A stretch of 64,000 bases of DNA, from contig CANMMP010000005.1 of the NCBI GenBank assembly GCA_947499125.1, positions 124,001 through 188,000 on the forward strand. The letters are read 5' to 3'. The position numbers were made by a program, and so were the translations under genes. The DNA comes from an uncultured Pontibacter sp. (lineage in GTDB: Bacteria; Bacteroidota; Bacteroidia; Cytophagales; Hymenobacteraceae). The notes below the pieces were generated by a model. That model searched no databases. It saw only the letters and a program-made list of their open reading frames with translations, and had not been told where the DNA came from. Positions 60,697-64,000 of this stretch are shown here, one piece after another; the first letter of the stretch is position 1; every line of letters begins with the position of its first letter.

Positions 60697-61774
60697 ATGA
60701 CCGCAGAGCAGGTAAAAGATTTAAAGGCGCGCGTAGAAGCCTTGAGGAGGTACCTTTGACTACGATAGCAAGAAAGAAGAAGTAGCCACCATAGAAGCTC
60801 AGACCACAGCCCCGGATTTCTGGGATAACCCGAAAGAAGCCGAGAAGGTGCTGAAAGAAGTGAAGAGCATAAAAGTATGGACCGACCATTACGACGAAGT
60901 TGAAAAGAAGTATAACGACTTCGAAACGCTGTATGATTTCTACAAAGAAGGCGACGTAAGCGAGGAAGAGATAGTACAGGAATTTAATGCCGCCCAGGAG
61001 GCAGTGGAAGGCCTTGAGTTTAAGCGGATGTTGAGCTCCGAAGAAGACCAGCTTAGCGCTATACTTGAAATTAACCCGGGAGCAGGCGGAACCGAAAGCC
61101 AGGACTGGGCCGAAATGCTGATGCGCATGTATATTATGTGGGCCGAGTCGCAGAATTTCAGTGTAAAGCAGCTGAACTACCAGGCCGGTGAAGGCGCAGG
61201 TATAAAATCAGCTACTCTGGAAATTACCGGCGACTTTGCCTATGGTTATATGAAGTCTGAAATAGGTGTACATCGCCTGGTGCGTATCTCACCGTTCGAT
61301 TCGGGTGGACGTCGCCATACTTCGTTTGCCTCGGTGTATGCGTACCCGGTAGTAGACGATACGATCAATATTGAAGTGAACATGGGCGACATTGAGTGGG
61401 ATACTTACCGTGCAGGTGGTGCTGGTGGCCAGAACGTAAATAAGGTAGAGACCGCAGTTCGTTTAAAGCACAAGCCAACCGGTATCGTTATAGAATGCCA
61501 GATAGAACGCTCGCAACTCATGAACAAAGAGCACGCCATCCGGATGCTGAAATCGAGGTTATACCAGATAGAGGTAGAAAAGCAGAACGAAGAGCGTGAC
61601 CGCATCGAGAGCACCAAAAAGAAAATAGACTTTGGCTCACAGATACGCAACTATGTACTGCACCCTTACAAACTGGTAAAAGACGTTAGAACAGGAGTGG
61701 AGAGAACCGATGTGCAGAACGTACTCGACGGCGACCTCGACGAATACATAAAAGCCTACCTGATGCAACAGTAA
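60697..61774 (+). CDS. prfB: Peptide chain release factor 2 (programmed +1 frameshift)
   Basis: Translation starts at ATG 60697, reads 20 codons and meets TGA at 60757-60759. The classic site is present: an AGGAGG stretch, a spacer, then CTT TGA C, so ribosomes slip +1 and continue as GAC from 60758 to the stop at 61772-61774 (about 358 residues). RF2 features are [15 protein letters not shown] (SPF tripeptide recognising UGA/UAA) and the catalytic GGQ in [18 protein letters not shown]. Low RF2 increases slippage, so the protein controls its own level. A caller without frameshift handling would report only a fragment from about 60848. Confidence 0.96.
60745..60760 (+). promoter_or_regulatory. 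RF2 recoding site (internal SD plus CTTTGAC)
   Basis: AGGAGG at 60745-60750 lies 3 bp before the slippery CTT TGA C (60754-60760). This layout matches the bacterial prfB frameshift signal. Confidence 0.95.
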
Positions 61775-61795
61775 AAGCTTCGTTATACTTACCAG

Positions 61796-61842
61796 GCCGG
61801 TTCCTGACTGAATCTCTATAAAAGGTGCAGTCAGGAACCGGC
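61796..61842 (+). terminator. Intrinsic terminator after prfB
   Basis: A perfect 15-bp stem GCCGGTTCCTGACTG/CAGTCAGGAACCGGC (61796-61810, 61828-61842) is followed by TTTTTTAT. Confidence 0.9.
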
Positions 61843-61849
61843 TTTTTTA

Positions 61850-62316
61850 TTTAGGTTGCCTCAATTTCTAAATATTCATACCTCAACACAGGCTGAACAA
61901 TAATATATCTACCACATACTTAAAGATGTTATAACTATAACTAAATAAGTGTTTAAACACCGTTTAGGCTTAGCTCTATATTCTTAATTGTGATTTTTAA
62001 TGAAGCAATTCTTAGCAGTTTATCTTCGCTAACCTGAATTTCGTCGATTATAGCTTATAAAATAAGGTTTTAATAAGATTAAATTTAATTCCGGTCGTAT
62101 AAGGATATTAAATATCGAATTGCTCTCCCTCTACATGCCGAGCAGCTAAACCAGTTCACCGGAAAGATCATACTTGTTTTCCCCTGAGCCTGGCGAGTTG
62201 TTGCATCAGCAAATTACTCTACTGGTAACATTACCCCGCCTCCCTCTGCCTGTGGTAAGTGTTTGACTCATGTTTTCTGTTTAGCACCCTATTAATCATC
62301 TTATTTATGAGAGCAA
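61850..62316. other. Long AT-rich leader upstream of susC
   Basis: About 465 bp without a gene. I see no clear TAnnTTTG promoter and no recognised repeat or riboswitch. Such long leaders are common before SusC-type genes and can hold anti-sigma-dependent promoters, but nothing specific can be assigned here. Confidence 0.4.
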
Positions 62317-64000
62317 ATGAAGAAACTATTACTTCTCAGTTTTGTCTTAATGTTTACCCTCTTTCAGCAGGCGTTGGCACAAGGCAGGACGGTGTCTGGT
62401 ACAGTAACTGACCAGGCAACAGGACAAAGCTTACCCGGTGTAGCTATTATAGTACAAGGCACTACTGTTGGTACATCCACTAACGTTGATGGTGCTTATA
62501 CTATTAATGTGCCCGCAGGTAGCAACACACTTGAGTTCCGATACATCGGTTATCAAACGGTAACCCGAAACGTTGGAAATGCTACTACAATTAACGTAGC
62601 CTTAGCGGCAGATGCGCAACAACTTAGCGAAGTTGTTGTAACAGCATTTGGTATAGAGAAAGAAGAAAAAGCACTTAGTTATTCGGTGCAGCAACTCGAA
62701 GGCGAAACAGTTTCGAAGGCCGGACAGCCAAATGTTACCAATGCCATACAAGGTAAAGTAGCAGGGGTTGTCGTACGCCAGTCCAGCGGTATGCCCGGTT
62801 CATCTTCTACTATTACTGTTCGTGGTAACCGTTCTTTTACAGGTAATAACCAACCGCTTTATGTAGTGGATGGAATGCCTATAGAAAGTAACGCCCCTGC
62901 GCAGTTGGGTGGTGCCGGGCCAGGTACCGGTGGTGTAAGTGGTGCAGATGCATCTGCCCGCGCGCTTGATATCAACCCAAATGATATAGAGTCCATTTCA
63001 GTGCTGAAAGGTGGAGCAGCTGCCGCTCTGTATGGTTTGCGTGCCTCTAACGGTGTAGTAATCATCACTACAAAAAAAGGCCGGGGCGCAGGTGCCAAAA
63101 AAGGAGCCACGGTTACTTTTAATACTGATTATACACTGGATGAGGTATCAAAACTGCCGGATCTGCAAAGTACTTATTCGCAGGGTAGCGGGGGTGCGTA
63201 TTCCGGGGTTACTTCACTTTCGTGGGGGCCTACCATTTCTTCGCTGGGCACTATTACAGACCCGCTTGGCAATGAGCGGCCGGGTAACCGTATTTTTGAT
63301 AACGTTGACCCATTCTTCGAAACAGGCCATACCTGGAACAATGCTATAAATATAGCTAATAGTGGTGAGCTGGGTAACTATGCAGTTGGCTTCAGTTTTA
63401 CGGACCAGAAAGGGGTGGTGCCAACAACTGGTATGGAGCGTTATACTGGTAAGGTAGCAGGCGATTATAAGCTGAACGAAAAAGTAACGCTGGGTATATC
63501 TGCCAACTACTCCGACATAGATATACAAAAGATACCGGGCGGAAGTAACCTGTCTAACCCACTGTTCACACTTTATGCAGCACCAAGAACCTTCGACTTA
63601 TGGGGCTTGCCTTTTGCACAACCCGACGACCCTTACAGACAGGTAAACTATAGAAGTGCAATAGATAACCCACGCTGGTCGCTGGCCAATAACGAGTTTA
63701 CAGAACAGACCCGACGCATTATTGGTAGCTCCAATATTACCTATAAGCCACTCGACTGGATAGGTATAAACTATAGGTTTGGGGTAGATTATTTTATAAC
63801 AAATGGTAAGGAAGTATACGAGCTGGGTTCCGGTTTTACAGGTGGCAGAACAAACCCACCTTCAGGCGGACAAATAACCGATTATGCCTTAGACCAGAAC
63901 CAGGTAAACTCAAACATATCGGTAAACTTTAACCGCGATATAACTGAAGGGATCAACCTGAACTTATTGATAGGTAACGAAGCGTACGACATCAGAAGCC
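62317..64000 (+). CDS. susC: SusC/RagA family TonB-linked outer-membrane protein, 3' end outside window
   Basis: The first 561 codons are open to the right edge. The signal peptide (MKKLLLLSFVLMFTLFQQ, ending ALAQ) is followed by a carboxypeptidase-like domain (about residues 24-100, VSGTVTDQATGQSLPGVAI), the SusC motif QLSEVVVTAFGI, and a TonB plug (NAIQGKVAGVVVRQSSG, QPLYVVDGMPIES, ISVLKGGAAAALYGLRASNG, VVIITTKKG). Barrel strands follow. SusC proteins import oligosaccharides or other polymers with a SusD lipoprotein, whose gene is expected just beyond the window. The cargo cannot be predicted from this part. Confidence 0.95.
   Translation, partial: MKKLLLLSFVLMFTLFQQALAQGRTVSGTVTDQATGQSLPGVAIIVQGTTVGTSTNVDGAYTINVPAGSNTLEFRYIGYQTVTRNVGNATTINVALAADAQQLSEVVVTAFGIEKEEKALSYSVQQLEGETVSKAGQPNVTNAIQGKVAGVVVRQSSGMPGSSSTITVRGNRSFTGNNQPLYVVDGMPIESNAPAQLGGAGPGTGGVSGADASARALDINPNDIESISVLKGGAAAALYGLRASNGVVIITTKKGRGAGAKKGATVTFNTDYTLDEVSKLPDLQSTYSQGSGGAYSGVTSLSWGPTISSLGTITDPLGNERPGNRIFDNVDPFFETGHTWNNAINIANSGELGNYAVGFSFTDQKGVVPTTGMERYTGKVAGDYKLNEKVTLGISANYSDIDIQKIPGGSNLSNPLFTLYAAPRTFDLWGLPFAQPDDPYRQVNYRSAIDNPRWSLANNEFTEQTRRIIGSSNITYKPLDWIGINYRFGVDYFITNGKEVYELGSGFTGGRTNPPSGGQITDYALDQNQVNSNISVNFNRDITEGINLNLLIGNEAYDIRS

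Noticed and set aside
60848-61774. Short prfB beginning at an internal ATG
   Set aside because: The upstream frame with the CTTTGAC frameshift site gives the full RF2 N terminus, so the short version is an artefact of the recoding.
1-64000. CRISPR array or phage region
   Set aside because: No regularly spaced direct repeats of CRISPR type and no capsid, portal, terminase or integrase gene were found; the repeats seen are palindromic and irregularly spaced.

Overview
The window looks like a chromosomal segment of a Bacteroidota member of the Cytophagales, most likely a Hymenobacteraceae relative such as Pontibacter; the genus is an inference. Supporting signs are a SusC/RagA TonB-linked porin, type IX secretion (T9SS) parts (PorQ, a PorE-like OmpA protein, a secreted protein with a T9SS sorting tail), TAnnTTTG-type promoter elements, many secreted proteins with the signal end A-Q, and a GH3-family protein. 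Nearly all genes are ordinary chromosomal genes. No prophage, CRISPR array, complete insertion sequence or intact tRNA/rRNA was seen.

Layout. 1-4.3 kb: truncated methyltransferase, redoxin plus phosphopantetheinyl transferase, then a WD40/DivIVA-like/FolB cluster. 4.3-12 kb: a repeat-rich gap, MeaB, envelope proteins, two small lipoproteins and a trehalase. 12.3-13.7 kb: a membrane hydrolase and a REP-associated tyrosine transposase (RAYT) flanked by inverted copies of a three-hairpin element. 13.7-18.7 kb: both methylmalonyl-CoA mutase subunits. 18.9-20.7 kb: three AT-rich, probably acquired small genes. 20.7-27.1 kb: M20 peptidase, T9SS-exported protein and a 5'-nucleotidase split over two genes. 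27.2-28.7 kb: dnaA with a possible origin region. 28.7-32.6 kb: two large repeat gaps around PH-domain, OsmC and GH3 genes. 32.6-43.9 kb: dxr-rseP, an OmpA/PorE-like protein, lon, porQ, hslU. 44-53.6 kb: lipoprotein, DUF3857 transglutaminase, SDR, acs, TraB-like, RidA, an RluA-related protein lacking its catalytic domain, Nudix. 54.1-61.8 kb: plsC-gatC-TPR-ABC-cobalamin adenosyltransferase-ilvE and prfB with its programmed +1 frameshift. 62.3 kb to the end: susC, cut by the window.

Functional links. The two mutase subunits, MeaB and the PduO-type adenosyltransferase make a complete adenosylcobalamin-dependent propionyl/methylmalonyl-CoA module, scattered over about 55 kb. Lon, HslU and RseP are envelope and protein quality-control proteases set near T9SS components.

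The most unusual material is non-coding. (i) The RAYT unit lies between two inverted 87-88 bp arrays of three different hairpins. (ii) There are several other palindromic repeat families, including a composite whose modules recur in the same order at loci 27-49 kb apart. (iii) The heptamers AAGTATA and AACTATA and their complements are strikingly overrepresented inside and between genes.
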